Assembly: GCA_044360075.1 (NCBI GenBank)
Contig: JBIKLA010000008.1
Coordinates: 1 to 64,000, forward strand
DNA length: 64,000 nucleotides
Source: OMII01 sp947467385
GTDB taxonomy: Bacteria > Bdellovibrionota_C > UBA2361 > OMII01
Direction of reading: 5' to 3'
Part shown: piece after piece, positions 33,383-41,635 of the stretch
Position numbering within the stretch: position 1 is the stretch's first letter
Layout: every line of letters starts with the position of its first letter
The notes under the pieces: generated by a model
Told to the model about the DNA's origin: nothing
The model's input: the letters and a program-made list of their open reading frames with translations, nothing else
Database searches by the model: none
Translations under genes and position numbers: made by a program

Positions 33383-34672
33383 ATGTCACAAACGCTAGTA
33401 GGTATGACCCAGCAATCAGGAGAAGAGAGGAGCGAAGAGGGCGTTGCAGTGAGGCCGGTCAGGACCGCTCTGACCGAGATGCGCTGGTGTTTTCGGGTTC
33501 TCCTCTCCTCGATAGACCGCTTTTACTGGGATAACGGCTTCTCTCGCGCCGCGTCTCTGGCTTACTCATCGCTGCTGTCGCTGGTTCCCCTCACGGCGCT
33601 GTGCTTCGGCATCCTCGGCGTTTTCGTCCAGACTCCGGACAGCATGGCGCAGGTTCAGCAGTTCATCTTCCGCCAGTTTGTTCCGGGGAACGGCTTTCAG
33701 GATCTCCTGCCTTTCATCCAGCAGTTTAGCGAAAACATGCGGGCGCTGAACCTGTTTGTTCTTGCCACCCTAGTTGTGACGTCGCTGCTTCTGCTCAACT
33801 CGATAGAGGCTGCCCTCAATCAGGTGTGGCAGGTATACGAGGTTCGACCGATCACGGACCGCCTAGCAATTTTCTGTGCCATCATAGTCCTGATGCCCTT
33901 TTTTGCCATCTCCGGGTACTACACGAGCGCTAAGGTCGAGCCGCTGTTTGCTGACTCCTATATCGTCTCCACGCTCTACCAGGACACGCTTCCCTTCGTG
34001 ATCGACTTCATCGCATTCGGGGCGCTTTACTATCTGGTTCCTAAGGCGCCGGTGCGCTTCCTTTCGGCCCTCTTCGGCGCCCTGACGGCGTCAATCCTCT
34101 TTGGCTTCGCCAAGCACTGGTTTGCTTTTTACATCGTGCGCTTTGGAAACTACGAGCGGGTGTATGAGGCGCTTGCCCTCATCCCGATATTTCTATTTTG
34201 GCTCTACATCTGCTGGACGTTGGTGCTCTTTGGAGCGGAGATCTCGTACCAGGCGCAGCACCTGCCGCGAGTGGGGGCACTGTGGAAGCGATCGCTCACG
34301 AGCGTTGGCGACGGGGCGATGGTGATAGCAGTACAGACCCTTGTCCTCATATCGCGGGCGTTCAAGCGCGGCGATAAGGTGCCCAATGAGCTTGAGATCG
34401 CGGAGCAGCTCGGCTGCAGTTCGGTCGTGCTCAAAACTACCCTGGTTGCCCTTGAGCAGGCGGGCATAATCATGCGTGGAGAGGGCAGGGATATGCCTAT
34501 ACTGCTGATGAAGTCGCCTGATTCGGTATCGGTGGCGGACATTAGGGAGGCGGTCTTCAAAAAGCGTAGCGGCATGTTTATGGGCGTCGAGATGTCGAAG
34601 ATGTATGAATGCTTCGGGCCCTCCGGAGACCCATCGTCAGTAACGCTCTCCCAGTTAATTAGCAAAAAGTAG
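33383..34672 (+). CDS. YihY/BrkB-family inner-membrane protein
   Basis: A 429-residue polytopic protein. Residues about 50-300 carry six membrane segments with the family pattern (RAASLAYSSLLSLVPL near the start, YYLVPKAPVRF, FLFWLYICWTLVLFGAEI). Once annotated as RNase BN, the family is now regarded as of unclear function. The soluble C-terminus (about 325-429) looks like a winged helix (PNELEIAEQLGCSSVVLKTTLVALEQAGII), as in longer family members. ATG at 33383 lacks a separate Shine-Dalgarno. The M16 pair follows 10 bp downstream. Confidence 0.88.
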   Translation: MSQTLVGMTQQSGEERSEEGVAVRPVRTALTEMRWCFRVLLSSIDRFYWDNGFSRAASLAYSSLLSLVPLTALCFGILGVFVQTPDSMAQVQQFIFRQFVPGNGFQDLLPFIQQFSENMRALNLFVLATLVVTSLLLLNSIEAALNQVWQVYEVRPITDRLAIFCAIIVLMPFFAISGYYTSAKVEPLFADSYIVSTLYQDTLPFVIDFIAFGALYYLVPKAPVRFLSALFGALTASILFGFAKHWFAFYIVRFGNYERVYEALALIPIFLFWLYICWTLVLFGAEISYQAQHLPRVGALWKRSLTSVGDGAMVIAVQTLVLISRAFKRGDKVPNELEIAEQLGCSSVVLKTTLVALEQAGIIMRGEGRDMPILLMKSPDSVSVADIREAVFKKRSGMFMGVEMSKMYECFGPSGDPSSVTLSQLISKK

Positions 34673-34682
34673 GCGTGTCGAG

Positions 34683-35933
34683 ATGATACACACCAAGCAG
34701 CTTCCGATGGGCCTCTCGGTTATTGTCGAGGAGATGGAGCATGTCGAGTCGGTCGCGTACGACCTCCTGATGCCAGGCGGCCTTATCTGCGACCCGCAGG
34801 ATATGGTGGGCTCAAGCCTCATCTTCGCTGAGCTCATCGGGCGCGGAGCTGGGATGCTCGATTCGAGGGGGCTGTCAGAAGCGTTCGACGACGCGGGAAT
34901 CCGCCACGGCGAGTGGGCCGGAACCGACCGTATCGGCTGCAGCGGCTCGCTACTCGCCACCAAGCTTCCGCGCGCCCTTGAGCTCGTCTCCATGATGGTG
35001 CTTCAGCCGCGCCTTCCGGAGGAAGAGATCGAAAACATCAGGAGCGTCCTCCTGCAGGACCTAGCAGCCCTCAACGACAACCCGGCGCGGCGCGCCATGG
35101 TCGAGCTTAACAGGCGCTTCTACCCGGCCCCCTTCAACCGCTCCTCACTTGGCGAGGCTCAAGGACTGCTTGCCACCGGTCGCGCACGCATGGAGCAGCT
35201 TCATGCGCAGGTCGCCAAGCCGTCGCAAGCTATCCTGTCGATTGCTGGTCGGGTAAAAGCCGCAGACGTTTTTGCCGAGGTGGAGCGGCTCTTTGGCGGC
35301 TGGGGCGGCGTGTCGGCCGAGCTCCCCAGCTTCGGCGCCATCTCCCCGCACGAGTATTCTCACATCGAGGTCGACTCGGCCCAGGTGCAGATTGTGATGG
35401 CGGCGCCGTCCGTCAAGTTTGCCGAGCCAGACTACTATGCGGGCAAGCTCGCGGTGAGCCTTCTTGGATCATCCATGTTCGGCAGGCTCTTCATGGAGCT
35501 GCGGGAGAAGCGCGGCCTGTGCTACTCCGTCTATGCTCGGCATGGTTCGAACACGTCGTATGGCACGGTCACTGCGTACGTCGGCACCACACCAGAGCGG
35601 GCCCAAGAGAGCCTCGATCTTCTCCTCGGCGAATTCGCCCGGCTTCAGGGGAGCGTCAGCGAAGCCGAGCTCGCCCGCGCAAAGACGAACCTCAAGGCGG
35701 CGCTTGTCATGGGAGAGGAGTCTCCTGGCTCGCGCGCCGCTTCGAACGCAACCGATTGGTGGCTGCTGCGCAGGGTCAGGAGCCTGCAGGAGGTGAACGA
35801 GGCTATTGGTGCCGTCACGCTCGAAGATGTCAACGGCTTCATCGAGCGGCATCCCTTTTCGCCGTGCACGATACTGACGCTTGGCCGCGCGCCGCTTGAC
35901 GTGTCGGCCTCAATTATCCGAGGGGGGCGATAG
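34683..35933 (+). CDS. M16 peptidase-like protein lacking the zinc motif
   Basis: A 416-residue M16 (pitrilysin/insulinase) family protein. The position of the HXXEH motif is occupied by FAELIGRGAG, so the zinc ligands are missing; the C-terminal M16 domain is intact (FMELREKRGLCYSVYARHG). Such proteins act as non-catalytic partners, like mitochondrial processing peptidase alpha or its bacterial analogues. It precedes the active M16 gene by 3 bp, suggesting an obligate heterodimer. No signal peptide, so cytoplasmic unless exported otherwise. Confidence 0.88.
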   Translation: MIHTKQLPMGLSVIVEEMEHVESVAYDLLMPGGLICDPQDMVGSSLIFAELIGRGAGMLDSRGLSEAFDDAGIRHGEWAGTDRIGCSGSLLATKLPRALELVSMMVLQPRLPEEEIENIRSVLLQDLAALNDNPARRAMVELNRRFYPAPFNRSSLGEAQGLLATGRARMEQLHAQVAKPSQAILSIAGRVKAADVFAEVERLFGGWGGVSAELPSFGAISPHEYSHIEVDSAQVQIVMAAPSVKFAEPDYYAGKLAVSLLGSSMFGRLFMELREKRGLCYSVYARHGSNTSYGTVTAYVGTTPERAQESLDLLLGEFARLQGSVSEAELARAKTNLKAALVMGEESPGSRAASNATDWWLLRRVRSLQEVNEAIGAVTLEDVNGFIERHPFSPCTILTLGRAPLDVSASIIRGGR

Positions 35934-35936
35934 GGC

Positions 35937-37154
35937 ATGCCAGGACTTTTTCACCAAACAACGCTCGCTAACGGGCTCACGATCCTCGGGGAGACCAATT
36001 CGGCAAACGCGAGCGCGTCGATTGGCTTCTTCGTCAAGACTGGGGCGCGTGACGAGACGCCGACTGAATCTGGTGTGTCTCACTTCCTGGAGCACATGCT
36101 GTTCAAGGGGACGCCGACTCGCTCTGCGATAGACATTAATCTCCAGCTCGGAAATCTCGGGGCGCAGGCTAATGCCTTCACGTCGGAAGAAAATACGGTG
36201 TACTACGCGGCTATCATCCCTGAGAATTTCAGGGAGATGCAGGAGCTGCTAAGCGACATGATGAGGCCGCTTCTCGATCCGCAAGAGTTTGACATGGAGA
36301 AAAAGGTCATCCTTGAGGAGATAGCCCTGTATCAGGACCGCCCGCACTTCTATCTCTTCGAGAACGCCTCGATGGACTTCTTTGGCGCGCATCCAGCCGG
36401 CAACTCCGTGCTGGGCTCGCATGCCTCGGTATCGGGGCTGACGCGCGACGGGATGAAGGCCTATTTTGACTGCAGGTATTCGCCATCCAATATCGTCCTG
36501 GCAGCCACTGGCAATTTCTCGTGGGAGCGTTTCGTTGAGGACGCGCAGCGGTTCTGCGGCGGCTGGATGGACTTTCCCGTCACACGCGATACTCCTCGCT
36601 ATGCTGGCAAGTCTCAAGGGCGGACCTTCTCGCGCAAGAACCTGAGCCATGCCCATGCCGTGCTCTTTACGCTTGGGCCGAGTGCCCAAGATGAGGAGCG
36701 GTATCCGTTATCGGTCCTTTCTACTATTTTGGGTGACTCTTCCGGTTCTCGCCTTTACTGGGCGCTCATCGACAAGGGGCTGGCCGATTCCGCGAGCGTC
36801 GACAGCGATGAGCGCGACGGCACCGGATGCTGGAGCGCGTACGTCAGTGCCGCTCCGGATCGGCTCGATAAGGCTGTCTCGATCGCGCGTGAAGTATTGG
36901 CAGAGCCGCTCGACTTCTCCGGAGCTGATCTAGAGCGGGCAAAGTCAAAGATCGTTGCCCGCATAGTGCTTGATGGGGAGCTGCCGATGGGCCGGCTCAT
37001 GTCACTTGGTATGGAATGGTCATATCGCAGGAGATCCACCCCGCTCCAGGAGGTGGTTGAGCGGGTGCTCTCAATAACGCATCGAGACATCGAGCAAGCG
37101 TTGACGCGCTTCCCGCTCAGCGGCTGGGCAGAGTATAGGCTGGTTCCGGAGTAG
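35937..37154 (+). CDS. Active M16 zinc peptidase
   Basis: A 405-residue M16B-type peptidase. The inverted zinc motif HFLEH is at residues 49-53 (catalytic E52) and the third ligand E128 fits the usual spacing of about 75 residues (VILEEIALYQD). The C-terminal domain retains the SRLYWALIDKGL region. Family members degrade or process peptides in a clamshell chamber; the adjacent inactive homologue is the likely partner. Substrate unknown. Confidence 0.93.
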   Translation: MPGLFHQTTLANGLTILGETNSANASASIGFFVKTGARDETPTESGVSHFLEHMLFKGTPTRSAIDINLQLGNLGAQANAFTSEENTVYYAAIIPENFREMQELLSDMMRPLLDPQEFDMEKKVILEEIALYQDRPHFYLFENASMDFFGAHPAGNSVLGSHASVSGLTRDGMKAYFDCRYSPSNIVLAATGNFSWERFVEDAQRFCGGWMDFPVTRDTPRYAGKSQGRTFSRKNLSHAHAVLFTLGPSAQDEERYPLSVLSTILGDSSGSRLYWALIDKGLADSASVDSDERDGTGCWSAYVSAAPDRLDKAVSIAREVLAEPLDFSGADLERAKSKIVARIVLDGELPMGRLMSLGMEWSYRRRSTPLQEVVERVLSITHRDIEQALTRFPLSGWAEYRLVPE

Positions 37155-37177
37155 GGCGCAGCACCGCAGGGCCCAAG

Positions 37178-37212
37178 TAAAACGGCCTGAGCGGTTCCCC
37201 GCTTCAGGCCGT
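37178..37212 (-). terminator. Rho-independent terminator, chiefly minus strand
   Basis: Stem ACGGCCTGAGCGG (37182-37194) with CCGCTTCAGGCCGT (37199-37212), one bulged base, loop TTCC. The T-run reads on the minus strand, ending the acidic-protein transcript; it may also stop the convergent M16 transcript. Confidence 0.8.
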
Positions 37213-37242
37213 CTAAGCGCGAGATGCGCGACGGTTTAAGAG

Positions 37243-37716
37243 CTAATCGTCGTCGTCGTTCTTATCTTCATCTTTGCCTTCGTCCTCATCCTCTTCGTCG
37301 TCCTCATCCTCATCTTCATCTTCATCGAGGTCTTCATCATCGAGGTCGTCGTCGTCGTAATCTTCGTCTTCGTCTTCATCTTCGTCTTCATCGGCTACTG
37401 CGCCGTGAGAAAAGACCTCGGGGTCGATCTCCTCAAGCGCACTGCTGAGGGCCGAGACGATTGAGGCAAGGTCCTCTGGGGCGCAATCCTCGTTCTCTAT
37501 AACAGCCTCAACGGCCGCCTTTATCTCGGTTACAAGGGCCTCTTCAAGGCTGGAGGACTCGTCCTCCTCGTCCTTGCTCTCGTCCTTGCTCTCCTCCTTG
37601 CCCTCCTCGGCTACCTCCGGATCGTAATCATCCTCCAGCCGCTCCTGCAGCTCAGCAAACCCCTCAACAAGTTGGGTCAGGGCATCAATAATCTTCTCGG
37701 TCGCCTTCGTGCTCAT
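37243..37716 (-). CDS. Extremely acidic Asp/Glu-rich protein
   Basis: A 157-residue protein I do not recognise. Residues about 1-30 are an amphipathic helix (TEKIIDALTQLVEGFAELQERL), followed by an acidic stretch, a short helical middle (ALVTEIKAAVEAVIENEDCAPEDLASIVSALSSALEEI), and a tail (about 108-157) of almost pure D and E. Net charge is extremely negative. Possible roles such as nucleic-acid mimicry, metal binding or histone-like-protein chaperoning are speculation. ATG at 37716 is chosen; the hairpin at 37740-37762 lies upstream and a terminator follows the stop. Confidence 0.7.
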   Translation of the reverse strand: MSTKATEKIIDALTQLVEGFAELQERLEDDYDPEVAEEGKEESKDESKDEEDESSSLEEALVTEIKAAVEAVIENEDCAPEDLASIVSALSSALEEIDPEVFSHGAVADEDEDEDEDEDYDDDDLDDEDLDEDEDEDEDDEEDEDEGKDEDKNDDDD

Positions 37717-38056
37717 AATCTTCGTATCCGGTTTAAGCACCTCCACAAAACGGCTGTGGAGGACTTTATTGTTTCAAATGCAGGTGGAAGCCTAAATCCT
37801 TTCGTGGGGTTAGATCAAGAGGCAAGTGCCGCTCTCAAGTTCGCCGCAAAAGCTGCTCAAGCCATGATCTGCCGCACGGTGGCAGGGCTATTGAGATGCA
37901 CCACCGGTGACCGAAGAATGCCATTCGGAGCAGTTTTTTCTTGCGCTTTTTATAAGCGAACGAGAGCCTGCGGCTCATTTACTCTGTGATGCCCCTTGGC
38001 ATCTGCCTTGCATTGTGTAATGGAGTGAAGGCGTCTAGCCCTCGATACTCTTGTTT
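37717..38056. other. Divergent interval between the acidic-protein gene and the lipoprotein gene
   Basis: Contains one clear 8-bp hairpin (37740-37762). No gene, clear promoter pair or terminator for either neighbour was identified beyond a weak -10-like GATACT (38044-38049) eight bases before the lipoprotein ATG. Confidence 0.5.
37740..37762. repeat. Perfect 8-bp inverted repeat upstream of the acidic-protein gene
   Basis: CCTCCACA (37740-37747), 7-nt loop, TGTGGAGG (37755-37762). It lies 24 bp before the chosen ATG. On the minus strand the stem contains a GGAGG, so it could fold in the mRNA leader or act as an operator. Confidence 0.6.
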
Positions 38057-38731
38057 ATGAGAAATGCGTTCGTCCTTTTCGTTTTTTCTGTTGTTGGCGC
38101 CAGCCTGGCCGTTAGCCTGAATGCGTGCTCAGCCAAGCGCTCAGGAGTAGCATCGAGCAGCAGGAGTGGGGCGAAGTCGACCGGGATCTCCTCCCCAATC
38201 GTGTCGCCGCTAGAGGTCAGAATCGATAACCCGACCAGGCTCACATCAATCAGCTCCCTCGGGATTCTTCCGCCGGTTCTCTCTACCTCCGTCTCCGACC
38301 AATCGATTACGACGGTGGGTCTTCAGGAGCTTATTCAGCGCCGAGCTGATGAAATACTGGGCATGAAGGTGCTTAAGGTTGAGGGCTCGGGTCATGGAAA
38401 TGTCGGCAAAGGGCGGGCAGACAGCGTTCTTAAGACCGAGCTCCTAACCTTTCGCGAGCGCCAAGGCTCAAGTGTCGGAGGAGAGCCCGCTACGGTGGCC
38501 TTCACCATGTCGATTGAGAGGGTCTCAGATGGCCAAGAGGTGTGGCAGGCGAAGTACTTTTTCCGCCAGGAGGCCCTTTCGGAAAATTGGCTTAAGCTCG
38601 GCCAGCGCTTCGGGTCGGACGGAACCGGCGCGGGCTGGATTACTGGCCATGAGGTCCTGGATCGGGGCCTATCAGCTGCCCTCAGGGATCTCGCAAACCG
38701 CCGCGATCAGCAGTTTGCGGGCGCTCAATAG
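38057..38731 (+). CDS. Putative outer-envelope lipoprotein
   Basis: A 224-residue protein with a lipoprotein signal peptide: hydrophobic core about 4-20, then lipobox LNAC with the lipidated cysteine near residue 24, followed by a Ser-rich linker. The folded part (SISSLGILPPVLSTSVSDQS to the end) resembles small lipoproteins with a beta-sheet ABA-GspS/DUF4136-like layout, but I cannot assign a family. No Shine-Dalgarno is visible. Likely periplasmic-facing and membrane-anchored. Confidence 0.7.
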   Translation: MRNAFVLFVFSVVGASLAVSLNACSAKRSGVASSSRSGAKSTGISSPIVSPLEVRIDNPTRLTSISSLGILPPVLSTSVSDQSITTVGLQELIQRRADEILGMKVLKVEGSGHGNVGKGRADSVLKTELLTFRERQGSSVGGEPATVAFTMSIERVSDGQEVWQAKYFFRQEALSENWLKLGQRFGSDGTGAGWITGHEVLDRGLSAALRDLANRRDQQFAGAQ

Positions 38732-38923
38732 CCCAACTAAATAGCTGTATTTCCTTGAATTGGGGCGGATTCAGCGACCCGGCTGGGGCGAAGATTACCA
38801 CTAACGCGAACAAACCCTAAGTGTTAGCATCCTAAGTAATTATTTCAAATAAAGTTTGGGCGCGGTCGTCTCGCCCAAGCCTATTGCCCCGTGAGCAACT
38901 CGGTTCTCAGGGGATTCGGATAT

Positions 38924-38951
38924 TTGAAAGCGTTTTTTTTGTAGGTATGCA
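38924..38951 (+). promoter_or_regulatory. Weak candidate ftsK promoter
   Basis: TTGAAA (38924-38929), 16 bp including a run of eight T, TATGCA (38946-38951), ATG at 38958. The -35 is good, the -10 poor. Confidence 0.3.
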
Positions 38952-38957
38952 GTTGCC

Positions 38958-41540
38958 ATGGCAGCAGTTCAGAAACGAAGGACAACCTCGAGGGCAAAGA
39001 ACCAAAAGTCAGCTAAGCTTTCCGCGACTAGCGGAAGTGGCGCGCCCCGAGCATGGGTCAGGGACTCGGTTTCCCTTGCGCTCCTCGCCGGCGGGGTTCT
39101 GCTGCTCCTGAGCCTTACGTCGCATGCCTACATGCTGCTTTCCGGCATGGAGCTGAACCCGCATGGGAATGTGATGGGACCCTCGGGGCATGTTGTCGCA
39201 ACGCTCTTAGTCGGAACTCTCGGGTACGCTTCCATCCTTCCAGTTATGGGGCTCGTGTGGCTCGCATTCTTTCGTTGGGGTGCAGGTGAAGAGCGTCCTC
39301 GCCGTTACGCGATCGGCATAGTCTGTCTCGCCTCGGTGTTGATGGTCGCCTGCACGACCGGCCTGCTTGCGATGGTCGCCAGCGATGCTGCGGGCGGCAC
39401 GGTGGGCGCATCGGCGCTCAGGTTCATATCCCGCAACCTTGGATCGGGCGGCACGCTGATTCTGCTTACCATATTTTTGGCGGTGAGCGTTGCCATCCTG
39501 CTCCAGAGGTCAGTCGGAGATGTCGCTCACGGGATTCGGGTCGGCGGCCAATGGCTGCTTACGTGGCTGTGCTGGAAGGGGCCAAAAGTTATTGCGTTGC
39601 TGTTCATGCGCGGAGGTACCCACGTCGCTGAGGTCTCACGCCAGCTTGGCACTATGCTCGGCAGCCTCTTCGCCTATCGCGGGGCTCCGCAGGTCGCTTG
39701 GCAGGAGGCGGCGAAGCCCCGGCAGCGCAGGGTTGTGCAGCCGACAGAGCCCGAGGTGCCGGCTGCTGCGGTCGCCCGCGTGGCCGAGCCCATTCCGGTT
39801 TCGTTGGCAGATCGAGTAGAGCCGATCATCGTGAAGCCCCGGCCGCCGGAGACGGTTGAGCTTCGGACCCTCCGGCCCCAGGCGGAGAAAAAGAAGGCAG
39901 CGGAAAAGGACGCGCTCCCGCAGGCAGCTCCTGAGTTCAGCAGCTATGTGGCGCCGGAGCTTAAGCTCCTTGCCCGAGAGGAGGGTGGAGCAGTCGGTGA
40001 AGACGATGATGAGCTGCGGCAGAAGGCCGAGCAGATCGAAACCAAGCTGCGTGACTTTAACATTGCCGGCCGCGTCACCCAGGTTCATCCGGGACCGGTC
40101 ATTACGCTCTTTGAGTTTGAGCCGGCACCGGGCGTGAAGGTCGGGCGCATCGCGGCGCTTCAGGACGACCTTGCCATGAGCCTCAAGGCGAGCAGCATAA
40201 GAATTATAGCGCCGATACCGAAGCGCGGCACGGTCGGAATCGAGGTGCCCAACAAGAATCGCGCAATCGTGCGCCTTAGGGACTGCCTTGAAAGCCCGCT
40301 CCTCGGAACCGCCGACTCGATCTTAAGCGTTCCTTTGGGCAAGGACACATATGGAGAGTCGGTTGTCGTGGATATCGCCACGATGCCGCACTTGCTCATG
40401 GCGGGAGCAACGGGAACCGGAAAGTCGGTATGCATAAACGCGATCCTGCTGAGCCTTCTCTACCGCGCCCACCCGTCTGAGCTAGGGCTCATCCTTATCG
40501 ATCCCAAGGTGCTTGAGCTGAGCGTGTATGACGGCATCCCGCACCTGCGCGTGCCTGTGGTGACCGACCCGCGACAGGCGAAGGCGGTACTCTCGTGGGC
40601 AGTCAAGGAGATGGATCGGCGCTACCGTTTCATGCAGCGTTTCGGAGTGCGCAACATCGACGGCTACAACCGGCTCGTCGCGGGCGAGAGTGCCCAGGCT
40701 GAAGACTCATCGGCAGGAGTGTCGCCGGCATCCGAGCAGCTAGAACTTATCTCGCCAGATCCAGCGCCCGTATCCGAGGCGTCGCACGAGGGTGCAGAGG
40801 ATAGTGTTGAGGCCGTTGAGTCGATCTCTCCAGAGCAGCTTAAGCCGCTACCTAAGCTTGTAATCGTCATTGACGAGCTGGCGGACCTCATGCTTACCGT
40901 TGGCCGAGAGGTTGAGGAGCTGATTACTCGCCTGGCGCAGAAAGCGCGCGCCGCGGGGATTCACCTAATCGTAGCAACGCAGCGGCCCTCGGTAGACGTA
41001 ATCACCGGCCTGATCAAGGCAAACTTTCCGGCGCGGCTCTCGTTCCGGGTCTCAAGCCGCATCGACTCGCGCACCATCCTGGATGCGATGGGGGCTGAGA
41101 AGCTTCTCGGGCGTGGCGACATGCTCTTTATGCTCCCTGGTGCCATGCCGCTTAAGCGCATCCATGGAGCGTACGTGGAGGATGAGGAAGTTCAGCGAGT
41201 TGTTGCGTCCCTGAAGGTTCAGTGCCAGCCGCAATACGACGATGCTATCATCGCTGCATGCGACAAGGCCCTGGCAGAGGAGAATGGCTCTGACGGTAAC
41301 GGCTCCGGCGGGGAGGGTGGAACAGAAGAGGACGCCGATCCTTTCTACGATCGGGCGGTGGAGCTGGTGCTTGAGAAGGGCCAGGCCTCGACCTCGATGA
41401 TCCAGCGGACATTCCGTATCGGATACAACCGGGCGGCGAGGATCATCGAGATGATGGAGCGCGAGGGGTTGGTCGGCAAGATGGACGGGGTTAAGCCGCG
41501 GGAGATACTGGTGCCCCCAGTCGACCGCACGGCACCCTAG
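38958..41540 (+). CDS. ftsK: DNA translocase FtsK
   Basis: Septal membrane-anchored ATPase that pumps DNA to resolve chromosomes at division. The 860-residue protein has about four to five N-terminal membrane helices (35-185), a moderate Pro/Ala-rich linker (about 230-320), the alpha/beta RecA-like motor with Walker A AGATGTGKSV near 482 and Walker B LVIVIDELADLM, and the C-terminal gamma winged helix (YDRAVELVLEKGQASTSMIQ). Between IDGYNRLVAG and Walker B sits an acidic insertion of about 55 residues. Start has no strong ribosome binding site. Confidence 0.95.
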   Translation: MAAVQKRRTTSRAKNQKSAKLSATSGSGAPRAWVRDSVSLALLAGGVLLLLSLTSHAYMLLSGMELNPHGNVMGPSGHVVATLLVGTLGYASILPVMGLVWLAFFRWGAGEERPRRYAIGIVCLASVLMVACTTGLLAMVASDAAGGTVGASALRFISRNLGSGGTLILLTIFLAVSVAILLQRSVGDVAHGIRVGGQWLLTWLCWKGPKVIALLFMRGGTHVAEVSRQLGTMLGSLFAYRGAPQVAWQEAAKPRQRRVVQPTEPEVPAAAVARVAEPIPVSLADRVEPIIVKPRPPETVELRTLRPQAEKKKAAEKDALPQAAPEFSSYVAPELKLLAREEGGAVGEDDDELRQKAEQIETKLRDFNIAGRVTQVHPGPVITLFEFEPAPGVKVGRIAALQDDLAMSLKASSIRIIAPIPKRGTVGIEVPNKNRAIVRLRDCLESPLLGTADSILSVPLGKDTYGESVVVDIATMPHLLMAGATGTGKSVCINAILLSLLYRAHPSELGLILIDPKVLELSVYDGIPHLRVPVVTDPRQAKAVLSWAVKEMDRRYRFMQRFGVRNIDGYNRLVAGESAQAEDSSAGVSPASEQLELISPDPAPVSEASHEGAEDSVEAVESISPEQLKPLPKLVIVIDELADLMLTVGREVEELITRLAQKARAAGIHLIVATQRPSVDVITGLIKANFPARLSFRVSSRIDSRTILDAMGAEKLLGRGDMLFMLPGAMPLKRIHGAYVEDEEVQRVVASLKVQCQPQYDDAIIAACDKALAEENGSDGNGSGGEGGTEEDADPFYDRAVELVLEKGQASTSMIQRTFRIGYNRAARIIEMMEREGLVGKMDGVKPREILVPPVDRTAP

Positions 41541-41586
41541 CCAGAACCCTAACACCCAGCCATGGAACGGTATTTTCGCCCATAGG

Positions 41587-41615
41587 TTGAATACCCGTCG
41601 CGGCGCCTCTACAAT
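41587..41615 (+). promoter_or_regulatory. Promoter of the 265-aa hypothetical gene
   Basis: TTGAAT (41587-41592), 17 bp, TACAAT (41610-41615). Predicted start near 41622, leader about 14 nt containing GGAG. The 13-mer ATAGGTTGAATAC around this -35 also occurs at the DUF1232-DnaJ promoter. Confidence 0.65.
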
Positions 41616-41635
41616 ATAAGTATCGGAGTTAGGTG

